From an uncultured Eubacteriales bacterium (lineage in GTDB: Bacteria; Bacillota; Clostridia; Oscillospirales; Oscillospiraceae), in contig URXW01000001.1 in NCBI GenBank assembly GCA_900551995.1, positions 1 through 64,000 on the forward strand: DNA of 64,000 nt. Direction: 5' to 3'. Below are positions 41,697-50,700 of this stretch, piece after piece. The notes under the pieces are model-generated. The model was not told where the DNA came from and did not search any database. It saw nothing but the letters and a program-made list of their open reading frames with translations. Position numbers and translations under genes: made by a program. How positions within the stretch are numbered: position 1 is the stretch's first letter; every line of letters begins with the position of its first letter.

Positions 41697-42359
41697 TTAT
41701 CGAATCTCCCAGACGAAAGTGGCTGTGTCGCTTACATCAATGTCATCCGGTTCGATGTCCATATCGGCCATGGCTCCCATCGGCATCGCCAAGCACTTTT
41801 CATCAAGCATATATTCAGTGCGTGAGACAACATTGAGTTCGCCCCAATTATAGTCGATGGCGAGCAGATCTCCCAGCGCCACATTCGAGGCTTCGCAAAG
41901 AATTTCCGCTTTTTCCCGTGCGTTGATCGTTGCGGATTTCAAAAGCTTCTTGTTGACCGCAGACGGGTCTTTTACTGTGAAGGCGATGGACAGCTCTGGT
42001 TTGGCAAGACATTTTGAGATTGCGGAAAGGGACTGCGCCAGCCGCCTTGTGTCGAAATCAAATTCAACTTTGAGCCGGTGATTGCAGATATATCCGTTGA
42101 ATACGCTTTTATAGTTGCCGTTTCTGTCTTTTACTCGTTCATAGTCTGTGCGAACATTGAAATTCACGGTTTTTACAGACTTCTTCTTAAATCCGACAGA
42201 TTCCAGCGCCTTGTTTAGATAGTCAATCTGGAGTGCGGCCTGTTCCATCGCTTTTTCGTAGTTCGTATCCTGCGCTTCAAGGCTCATGGAGATGACGATG
42301 TAATCCGGCGGAGTGGAGACTCTGCCAACTCCTTTTACGGTTATCGTCCTTGACATCAT
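41697..42359 (-). CDS. SIMPL-domain (DUF541) protein
   Basis: A 220-residue protein with the SIMPL/DUF541 pattern (VKGVGRVSTPPDYIVISMSL at the start; then NRHKVEFDFDTRRLAQ-like and KDPSAVNKKLLKSATINARE). No signal peptide is visible, unlike many family members, so it is probably cytoplasmic. Its ATG overlaps the stop of the upstream 58-residue gene. Function of the family is unknown, though homologues are often near stress or envelope genes. Confidence 0.85.
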   Translation of the reverse strand: MMSRTITVKGVGRVSTPPDYIVISMSLEAQDTNYEKAMEQAALQIDYLNKALESVGFKKKSVKTVNFNVRTDYERVKDRNGNYKSVFNGYICNHRLKVEFDFDTRRLAQSLSAISKCLAKPELSIAFTVKDPSAVNKKLLKSATINAREKAEILCEASNVALGDLLAIDYNWGELNVVSRTEYMLDEKCLAMPMGAMADMDIEPDDIDVSDTATFVWEIR

Positions 42360-42535
42360 CACACCTCTTTTCTGTTTTCCTTGTCACGCTCTGCTTTCCA
42401 CCGTTCAAATTTCTCAACATTCTTGGGGTCGGAATAGAACTCCCTGCAAGATTGCAGCAGTGTACGGCAGAGGGCTTTCATTTCATATTCTGGGATTTGG
42501 CTAAAATCAATCAGGGGTTGTTCTTCGCTCATCAT
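42359..42535 (-). CDS. Small protein (58 aa) upstream of the SIMPL gene
   Basis: Encodes MSEEQPLIDFSQIPEYEMKA and ends KAERDKENRKEV; an earlier in-frame ATG is also possible. It shares bases with the SIMPL start (TGATG), so the two are coupled. Closely similar small proteins are widespread in gut conjugative elements; function unknown. Too short to be found by most gene callers. Confidence 0.75.
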   Translation of the reverse strand: MMSEEQPLIDFSQIPEYEMKALCRTLLQSCREFYSDPKNVEKFERWKAERDKENRKEV

Positions 42536-42605
42536 GACACCACCTTACAGGGACTTCATCACATCCAGCAAGTGCTGATGATTGTTATCGTATTCAATAG
42601 AAGCT

Positions 42606-43730
42606 CTACTTCAAAATTCGCAAAAGTGCATCAACGATTTCGTCGATATCGCCTTCTGTATTGTTCTTTCCTAACGACAATCGTATTGTTCCCTTTGCCA
42701 GTTCTGGCTCCAGTTTAATCGCCTGCAACACATGGGATATTTGTGTTTCTCTGCTATTGCAGGCTGAACCAGTAGAGACACAGATTCCCATCAAATCCAA
42801 TCGGTGCAAGAGGGCTTCACCACTGTAGCCGGGGAAAGAGAGACTGATGTTCCCGGGGATATGTGCTGCGCTCCCATTTCTGGAAAATCGTACATTCGCA
42901 TCTGACAAGCCCATGATTAGTTTGGTTTCCAGCCGAGTTAAATGCTCCGCTGTATCTTTCAGTCCATCTACACATTTTTTTAATGCAGCCGCCATACCTA
43001 CAATAGATGCGATATTCTCTGTGCCCGCCCTCATGTGGTTTTCCTGACTGCCGCCACTTGCGTATGGAGCCAGCGGCGTCCCTTTTCGGACATACAGGAA
43101 GCCGATACCTTTGGGACCATGGAATTTGTGGGCGGAAGCAGAAAGCATATCTACACCAAGATCGTTCACATCTATTTTGATATGTCCAACCGCCTGAACA
43201 GCATCGGTATGAAACATTGCGCCAACGGAATGAGCAATGGCAGCTAACGCTGGAATGTCCTGAATGGAGCCTATCTCGTTGTTGGCGGCCATAATAGAAA
43301 CCAGCCGAGTATCCGGTGCAATGTGTTCTGACAGCGTTGCGGTATTTACTTTGCCGGTAGAATCTACCGGCAGATAAAAAACGGGATAGCCCATTCTTTC
43401 AATATCAGCGCACGGACGCAAAATCGCATGGTGCTCAATGGCTGATGTTATAAATCCGTGTTTTTCCGGGTCGAGAAATGCAGTTCCCTTTATTGCCCAG
43501 TTGTTGCTTTCCGTACCACCTGAAGTGAAAAATATTTCGTCAGGTTGAGCGCCAATACACTGGGCAATGATTTCCCTCGATTCCCGCAGAGCTTTTTTGG
43601 GCGCTCTCGCAAATGAATAGGGCTGCGAAGCGTTTCCGTATTCTTCTAAAAGATATGGTTGCATCGCCTCAAACGCATCAATATCCAGTTGTGTTGTGGC
43701 TGCATTATCCGCATAGATAAAACGCTTCAC
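42606..43730 (-). CDS. Cysteine desulfurase (IscS/NifS/DndA-like)
   Basis: A 374-residue pyridoxal-phosphate enzyme that removes sulfur from cysteine as a protein persulfide. The PLP lysine lies in SASAHKFHGPKG (Lys202) after the cofactor histidine IEHHAILRP (about 100), and the catalytic cysteine in VSTGSACNSRETQ (Cys324). The whole fold is full length. It starts at a GTG with GAGGTGG upstream, nine bases after a zinc-ribbon gene and downstream of the BREX core. In DNA phosphorothioation systems DndA does this job for the DndC PAPS-reductase-like protein; here BrxP is the matching acceptor. Sulfur supply for DNA modification is therefore the likely role. A general Fe-S biogenesis role is also possible. 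Confidence 0.9.
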   Translation of the reverse strand: MKRFIYADNAATTQLDIDAFEAMQPYLLEEYGNASQPYSFARAPKKALRESREIIAQCIGAQPDEIFFTSGGTESNNWAIKGTAFLDPEKHGFITSAIEHHAILRPCADIERMGYPVFYLPVDSTGKVNTATLSEHIAPDTRLVSIMAANNEIGSIQDIPALAAIAHSVGAMFHTDAVQAVGHIKIDVNDLGVDMLSASAHKFHGPKGIGFLYVRKGTPLAPYASGGSQENHMRAGTENIASIVGMAAALKKCVDGLKDTAEHLTRLETKLIMGLSDANVRFSRNGSAAHIPGNISLSFPGYSGEALLHRLDLMGICVSTGSACNSRETQISHVLQAIKLEPELAKGTIRLSLGKNNTEGDIDEIVDALLRILK

Positions 43731-43739
43731 AATCCCACC

Positions 43740-43937
43740 TCATTCAAATAATTTACAGCCTTCCTCTTTGAACTCCTCGATTTTATCAAGCAATTCCTCA
43801 ACAGTACACCCAAGATATTCGGCAAGGCAATCCATACAGTAGAAATTCTCCATGTCTTCGCCCAATAGTTTTTTGTTAATACCGATGGTGTTCTTGTTAA
43901 GATTATTTTTACCGCAGATGATACAATCAATTTTCAT
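43740..43937 (-). CDS. Small Cys4 zinc-ribbon protein of the BREX operon
   Basis: A 65-residue protein with two CxxC pairs (IDCIICGKNN and FYCMDCLAEY) followed by an acidic helix (EELLDKIEEFKEEGCKLFE) with an extra cysteine. It overlaps the end of brxL by 11 bases and lies just before the cysteine desulfurase. It might bind zinc and carry sulfur or link the desulfurase to the BREX complex. No family name is known to me; it is a candidate accessory component. Confidence 0.8.
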   Translation of the reverse strand: MKIDCIICGKNNLNKNTIGINKKLLGEDMENFYCMDCLAEYLGCTVEELLDKIEEFKEEGCKLFE

Positions 43938-45378
43938 AAGGAATCTCCTTCAGCGAGAAAGAAGGCACATCCTTACCCTTGAACTCCACATCGAGAATCC
44001 CAAGCTGCCGTTTGATGATTTTACGCATACGGACAGCAGGACGAAGGCAATATTGCTGGAATCTCTTTGGATTGATGTCCCGTGCGCTCCGCACATTCGG
44101 GAACAACAGCTTCAAATATGCTGTTGCAATGCGCTTTACGGCCTCCGTGTCACGGGTATCTGCCCTATCAGGAACATCAATAATTTGATCAACAATCGCT
44201 CTATAACTCACATCATTGCGAAGCTCGTGCAAAATGGTGCAGAAGTATTCTGAATTTAACGCCCAGCCGGACAGCTTCAAATCATCATTCATTCTTGGTA
44301 TATCCCAACCCTTGATGAAACCATGGATTCGGTCTACCAATGCACTTTCTTGAAATAGTGAGGGCAGCTCGGAGAACATATTCTGCCACTCATCCATATT
44401 ATCCTGTGCGATGTTACCCAGGAAGATGATGCCTGCATCAGATTTCCCCTCGTAGCCACCGATGTTAAACTGTCCATACTCCATATATCCCTGCATGATA
44501 GAGCGCATTTCGTTCACATCGCCAAACTGCACCAACTTTACCTCATCTATTGCGATAAAGTCGTGGCCGGTAACAAAGCCGGGAGTCTTCCGAGCGGTAT
44601 CATAAAACATTTTTGCCCGAGTTACCTTTCCGCCATCTGTTAGAAGACCATATTTACTCACATGGCCAAATACATAGGACTTGCCAGTTCCTTTGGGTGC
44701 AAGCTCTATCAGATTGAGGCGTTTCTCCACAAAGGGAAGAATGCGTGTCAGCATGGAAAGCTTTTGTTCCTCACTTTCATACCCGCCCGCATTGTAATCT
44801 ATGGCCCCTAACAGCACATCAATCCACTCGGAAGTTGTAAATTCATTCCGAACATCCTTGTAATAATCAAGGTCAATAGTATAAGGGCAGAAATTTGTAA
44901 ATCCAGTAAGGCGAATTTTCCCTGGAATTTTAGGCTTCGCAGTGTCATCCGGGGGTCGATAGCCGAGCTCGACCACACCCCAGACCTCCTGCCCACTGAT
45001 AAGCTCTCCACGATACTGATCCCATGTAGACACATCAATCATGGTTTCTTTATTTGTCAAACCGAAGTCGGGCAATGAAAAGGTGATTTCTCCGGTTTTT
45101 ATGCTTATATCGACAGAAATCTTGGTCAGGAGTTTGACACGCTCGTTATCGTTAATGATTCTATCTTTGATTCTGACCCATTCTTCTTTATTCGGAAGAT
45201 AGGTGCGGATAAAATCCGTAAGTTCGTCTATGTCCAGATTACCTTCATCATCAGCAAACTTTTTGAGCAGCCAGTCTCTCAAAAACGATGGCAGACCTAA
45301 CGCAGAAAAGAAGTTGCTTTTCTTCAAATCCTTGTAGACGACCATTTCATCGAAACAATCCCGAAGTTTTTCGGTCAC
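43927..45378 (-). CDS. brxL: BrxL, AAA+ ATPase of the BREX system (short form)
   Basis: A 483-residue protein starting at a GTG with AAGGAGGG upstream. The N-terminal domain is followed by an AAA+ core: Walker A (ELAPKGTGKSYVFGHVSKYG), Walker B (DFIAIDEVKLVQF) and sensor segment (GIIFLGNIAQDNMDEWQNMF). The end (RFQQYCLRPAVRMRKIIKRQ) corresponds to the linker after which long BrxL proteins (about 680 residues) carry a Lon-like protease domain; it is absent here. I recall a shorter BrxL family of about 450 residues in type 4 systems. BrxL forms rings on DNA and is needed for defence in several BREX types. Confidence 0.93.
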   Translation of the reverse strand: MTEKLRDCFDEMVVYKDLKKSNFFSALGLPSFLRDWLLKKFADDEGNLDIDELTDFIRTYLPNKEEWVRIKDRIINDNERVKLLTKISVDISIKTGEITFSLPDFGLTNKETMIDVSTWDQYRGELISGQEVWGVVELGYRPPDDTAKPKIPGKIRLTGFTNFCPYTIDLDYYKDVRNEFTTSEWIDVLLGAIDYNAGGYESEEQKLSMLTRILPFVEKRLNLIELAPKGTGKSYVFGHVSKYGLLTDGGKVTRAKMFYDTARKTPGFVTGHDFIAIDEVKLVQFGDVNEMRSIMQGYMEYGQFNIGGYEGKSDAGIIFLGNIAQDNMDEWQNMFSELPSLFQESALVDRIHGFIKGWDIPRMNDDLKLSGWALNSEYFCTILHELRNDVSYRAIVDQIIDVPDRADTRDTEAVKRIATAYLKLLFPNVRSARDINPKRFQQYCLRPAVRMRKIIKRQLGILDVEFKGKDVPSFSLKEIPYEN

Positions 45379-45390
45379 GAGTATCCCTCC

Positions 45391-47721
45391 TTACAGAATG
45401 TTCTTTTCGCTGCCGCTTTCTTTTTTCACTCGAAGTGGCAGGCCAGTGGCAACAGGCATTCCACCGGCAAATACATCTACGCTGTATGTCTTGGCACGAC
45501 GAATTTCAGTCATTTCCTCAACAACATAGAAATTATCAGCAGTCGGTTTTGCTTCGTAGGTATGACCGTCTATTACGACGCTGACATCCACCAACTTTTC
45601 CGTAGAAAATACTTTAATGGCAGCTTTCTTGCGGAAACTAACGAAAATTTCGGGGATACCCGTAAATGTTGCAGTTGAATCAATCGGCATTATTTTAACT
45701 TCAACGGCATCGTTAAGATACGAAATCTCGATAATCGGTACGGTAACTTCCTCCAATGTTGCGCCGCCATGAACCTCAACATTCGCTTTCCGGCTTCCCT
45801 TAAAACGGTCATAATTGGCAAGCGCCCAGAAATCTTCCGCATCCGTGGCACTGTCCGGCCTCTCATCGACCTCACTTTTCGGACAACATCTCCCAGAGTG
45901 CTTCCCGCTTGATTGCATTTCCCATAGATTTTCGGTTCCGTGAATTACAGCAAGCCGACTGGCACCATGGTCTGCAATTAAGATGGCCTTTTGATAGTCG
46001 CCGTTTGTGAGGTTTGTTTTGATTTTCTTCAGGAGTTCATCAATCAGCTCCAGTTCACGAATCAAATGAATCGGGAGCTTACGATCCTCTCGACTATAAT
46101 CATAGCCTTCCTCACCGTGATGCTTGATTTTATCTATCTTATCAACAGAGATGATGGGGAATCGATCTGTGGATAGGACATCCCAAAATTCCTTGTTCCG
46201 ACTGGTGATGGATGGAAGCTCACATCTGCACACAGTAACTTTCGCCATGAGTTTAAGTGCATGACATCTGGACATGATATAGCCAAGATACTCCACGCCC
46301 ATTGCATCTGTAAAATAAGTCTGGGTATCCGTTACATCAATTCCTTCTATCACAGAACTGCGTGGCGGGAGAATTCTGTTATAATCCCGATCGACTGCTT
46401 GCTTTTCGACAAGTGTCATGAAGTCCGGGAAAATCTTATTGACAACCTTCTGATATTTGTACTCCTGGAAATAGTTATCAAGCAGTTCACTTTTGAAATG
46501 GTACGCTGTCAGATACGCCCGAAGATCAGGATAAATTCGCTCCAATATATCAAGAAGTTCTGCTCTCCCGAAGTCCTCACTGTATCTATCCAACAGCTTG
46601 AAAATAAGCTCCTTTTCCTGAAGGGTATTGTCTGTCAGGTAGCAGAGCGCATATTTCCCCTTGCTTTGGACTATCTTGCAAAATCCACTGACCTCATCAA
46701 GTGGGTTTTCAATGGAATTCAAAAGGTCTTTTCTTTGTCGATATTGGGAAATAAAGTCTTTGTCGGTCGGATCTTCCTCTAAGATAGTACGATACAAGCT
46801 GTGAATCAGCCCGGATGGGGAAGTAGCCGTTTCTATTGCCTTGTTGAAGTAGGAGTTGTTTCCCGCATGGAACAGTTTGAGCCCGATAAAGTACAACCAA
46901 AGCCATTTCTTGTTAGAAGCTTTTTGTTTGTAAGTAGAGATAACAATATCCAAATTGTTGACGCTCCCTATTTGGGCGGAAATCAACTGTTGCCAAGAAG
47001 AATATTTCCGAAACTCTGTCAAAGCATACTGCCAGTTCTCTTCATCTCCGTAACTTTCTGGCAGTACAGATGTCATTGCGTCCAAATGACACAATACTTC
47101 ATAAGGATTCTTCAAATCTGAGATCGTATAGAGCGAAAACGGATACTGATCCTTGCTTTTTGCAGTCTCGATGTATAGAATCTCTGCTGCGGCTGATTCC
47201 ACCGCCTTGGCCATGCCTCGAAGCCCTTTTACCAGCGCACTTGCGTCCGTAGGTTGAATGCCCTCTGCGGTAAAAATCAGCTTAGGACGAGCGGATGGTA
47301 TCCCCTCTAAAACGCAAATTCTGCTATCAAGGCGCCTGTCATTTTTAATAAGGGTATGCAAGTATTCCACACATTGAAAGGTGAGGATAACTGCATGGCC
47401 CTCAGTGCTCATAGATAGAAGTTCTTTTAATTCTTGCACCAAGGCCTTTTCGCCTTTTAACTTGAGGAAGCTCGTGATCTCACTGACAAAAAAGTTGGTA
47501 TTCTCATGAGCAAGGCGTTCAAGAATGTTGGGGATGACAGGGAATTCATCAGGTTTGCAAAACGCCGCATCAGAGGCACAAAGAAAGACATTTTGGGGCA
47601 ATTGATAGTGGAGCATGATGGCTTCCAAATCTGCCTTGTTTTGAACATCTACGATAAGAGGCTCGACATTATCTTTCTTCAGATAGCGGTCAATTTTTTT
47701 AATGACTTCTTGGATGGTCAT
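45391..47721 (-). CDS. pglZ: PglZ, alkaline-phosphatase-like BREX core protein
   Basis: A 776-residue protein with the PglZ domain in its second half: IADHGASRLAVIHGT holds the metal-binding Asp/His of the alkaline-phosphatase superfamily, followed by the conserved C-terminal segment VHGGATLEEVTVPIIEISYL. The N-terminal half is a helical region (PLIVDVQNKADLEAIMLHYQ) of unknown function. PglZ is the one component found in every BREX type and acts as a metal-dependent enzyme or scaffold in modification and exclusion. A GAGGAGG site precedes the start. Its position between brxC and brxL matches type 4 gene order. Confidence 0.94.
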   Translation of the reverse strand: MTIQEVIKKIDRYLKKDNVEPLIVDVQNKADLEAIMLHYQLPQNVFLCASDAAFCKPDEFPVIPNILERLAHENTNFFVSEITSFLKLKGEKALVQELKELLSMSTEGHAVILTFQCVEYLHTLIKNDRRLDSRICVLEGIPSARPKLIFTAEGIQPTDASALVKGLRGMAKAVESAAAEILYIETAKSKDQYPFSLYTISDLKNPYEVLCHLDAMTSVLPESYGDEENWQYALTEFRKYSSWQQLISAQIGSVNNLDIVISTYKQKASNKKWLWLYFIGLKLFHAGNNSYFNKAIETATSPSGLIHSLYRTILEEDPTDKDFISQYRQRKDLLNSIENPLDEVSGFCKIVQSKGKYALCYLTDNTLQEKELIFKLLDRYSEDFGRAELLDILERIYPDLRAYLTAYHFKSELLDNYFQEYKYQKVVNKIFPDFMTLVEKQAVDRDYNRILPPRSSVIEGIDVTDTQTYFTDAMGVEYLGYIMSRCHALKLMAKVTVCRCELPSITSRNKEFWDVLSTDRFPIISVDKIDKIKHHGEEGYDYSREDRKLPIHLIRELELIDELLKKIKTNLTNGDYQKAILIADHGASRLAVIHGTENLWEMQSSGKHSGRCCPKSEVDERPDSATDAEDFWALANYDRFKGSRKANVEVHGGATLEEVTVPIIEISYLNDAVEVKIMPIDSTATFTGIPEIFVSFRKKAAIKVFSTEKLVDVSVVIDGHTYEAKPTADNFYVVEEMTEIRRAKTYSVDVFAGGMPVATGLPLRVKKESGSEKNIL

Positions 47722-47732
47722 TTTGCACCTCC

Positions 47733-50700
47733 TCAGTTCCCTTTGATAATCTCCATGCCAACAACCATGTTATCCCGAATGAGGTCCTTTAGATACTTCT
47801 TCACATCAGCAATATCCATCTCATCGATCTTGGCGAGGGCACGTTCACAACCACCCTGGTTATATTTCGCCTCTGCCATTTGACGAAGCTTCTTTTCAAT
47901 TTCGGGAAGGCCGAACCACTCAAACGGCTCTGCTGTGATGTGAGAGTCAAGGTAATCTTTCACTTCCTGAATATTTAGAAGCATAACCGCATAGTTTCCG
48001 ATGATACTGTCTCTAAACGCTTTGTCCAAAGCGGCACTATCATCCAGAAGGTCAAAGAATTTTGCAGACGCAAAATATTCCATGGCACGGTCGATTGCCT
48101 GTTCATCCGCTTTGGCACGGTTGACAGCTCCAAATGCAGCTTTTGCTTTTGCAACCTCGTTGTCAGGGATAAGACACAGAATAGGCATCTTGTGTTTTTT
48201 CGACCAGTCACGAGGAGAGTCAGTCCCAGTTTTCTCTCTCCACAGTTTCTTTAACTGTGTGTTTTTCTGGCCTTCCTTATAGGCCCCAACCTTCGCTTCA
48301 ACCTGATTCAGATAGTCTGCTTTTTCGTAGGTGAATGAGCCAGCAGGCATCGTGTCAAACACATCCTTGATTTCGTCTTCTGAAAGCCCATCAAGATAGT
48401 ATCCGCACACACGGTTGAACAGATCAACCTGGTTGTTGTAGAAGTTGCGGAATGCGCTTCCGTTTGCCTGAACAAGTTCCAGGAAAGACTGCTTCTGGGA
48501 ATCCAGCAGCGTTCCTGCTTTTTTCAGGTTATAGAGCATTCCGAGGAATGGCCCAAGTTCATCAAGATAATTTTTTGCAGCTGCATAGGAGATGCGAATA
48601 TATCCGCACTTGTCACACCACTCCCGTATGGTCGCATCATAGGAGATGCTTTTGGAGATAATCTTATTGCTTTCTACAATGATTTGATACTCCAGAATAA
48701 CCTCACGGATTTTCTGCTGTGCGGTTTCGACATTCCAAACCCAATTCGCCGCATCCGCATCAAACTTCCTGCGGAGAACATTGAGGTATTGACCGCCATC
48801 GCCAACTGTTTTAGCAAGAGAGACAAGCGTACCATTTTCAAAGGTTTCAAGGTAGGCAGCCATACCCTGGGTACACTTTTCCTTGGTCAAAATCGTTTGC
48901 AAATCTTTTGCGGCATCTGGATTGGAAAGGGCAAGATTTCCGATTGCCATGGCAATATCGCTATCGCTCTTCGCTGTACCCATGTTATTGCTGTTGGCAA
49001 TTCCACAAAAAGAATCAATGATTTCGGACAACACGGAGGTTTCCGTCTGAAGCGATTCTTTGTCCAGAATATACTTCAAAGTCCAAATCGGGAAGGAGAA
49101 TTCCTTCATCTTGTTGCGGATGCGTTCTCTGGTGTTTGGAACCGAAGTACACATATTAAGCGGAATCCCAAATGCCACGGAAGTAATTTCGTTAAAAGCC
49201 TTCTCTGCGGGGGTCATCGCAACGATATATTTATCCTTATAGCGAGGATTCGGCGTGATTTCAAGGCGAATAACTTCGTCAATCATTTCCTTGAGTTTGC
49301 CAACATTCAAAATGTCGTTGGTAAGCCCATCGCTCCAGCTATATGTCCCAGAGGCGTATTCCTTCAGCACAAAGCCCATAATAAATGCAGACAGATTACA
49401 GGGCATAAAACCATAAGGTGCCGCCTTCAAAACGTCATAGATTTGCTTGATAGATACACGGCCACCACCGTTCTGGAAGCCATCGTTTACAATTTCATCA
49501 ACACACAGCTTGATTTTGGAAATCAAGAGATGAGGCTTGGAAAGCCAGTATTCGGGAACCTTCCATGCGCCGTCAAGAGCGATTTCCAACTTTGTGGCGG
49601 GACTGCCGGACAGGAAGGTACCAGCTGTTTTCTCATTGAATGCGCACTCAACACCTTGCTTCAAGCTGCTCGGTGTATACATATTGGCAATGACATTGTA
49701 AGAGCCCTCAAGGCAGGACACGAACTTTTTCTTGTTGATTTCTGCAAGAAGGCCGTACAGAGCGTCCAGCGTAGTAGCACGTTCCCCATCCGGCTTATCT
49801 GCGGTGTGAACCATAAACTCACCGCCTGCAATGCGGGTTTTCCATTTCTTCAGAGAATCTTTTGCATTGTTGGCATATTGAGTAACTAATGCAGGGTCTT
49901 TTCCTTGCTGGGACATAGATAACGCCATATCGTGACGATACACGCCATAGCCATCCGCACCAAACGGAGTACGGCTGGCATCAATGAAAATCATGTTGTA
50001 GGTGCCAGCAGCAAGGGCGTCATGTATTTTCTTGCCCAGAACCACACTTTCTGCATCATCTTTCGCAAAGCATACAACAGCAACGATCTTATTTGCATAC
50101 TTTTCTTCCGTGTTGCGAAGCTGCTTGATTGTAGAATCAAAGTCGGAAGACGAAACATAGCGCAGTTCATAGCGAAGCTTCAAAGCTCCACCAAGGCTGA
50201 TTGCATCCACGATACGAGTTCTGTCAGCAAGTTCCTCTGTGATAAAAGCCGAGGTGCTCTTGCGGTCGATCTGTTCCTCAAAAGGTGTTACATCAATTTC
50301 GTTTTCATGGTTGTAAGCAGCATACTGGAATTTTCCACCGCCAAGGGACTTGGAGAACAACACCTTTTCTCGAACAAGCTGATCCGCACATCTCGCTGCG
50401 GAGCCTTCCATATCAGTCCCTTCAAAAGCGTTGTCAAGGTTCTTTTCGTTGGGAATAAACAGCTCAACAGAGTCGCCGGCATATTGAGAAATTGCCTGCA
50501 ACAGAAGAACCGTTTTGAGTACACGTTTTTGGTCAGAATCAAGGCGCTGATTCCCAGCACGATTGTAATAGTCCAGAATAGAGCGAATATCATGCGATAG
50601 ATATTCTTTTCCCTTATCATAGAAGAATTCCCAAAGCATATCGACGGAAAGCAGCGGGTTGTCGTCCTCTGGCCCGAAATTGTCAATAAACCACTGGAAC

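Noticed and set aside
48684..49889. Rightward frame of 401 codons inside brxC
   Set aside because: Antisense to the BrxC coding region, without start signals.
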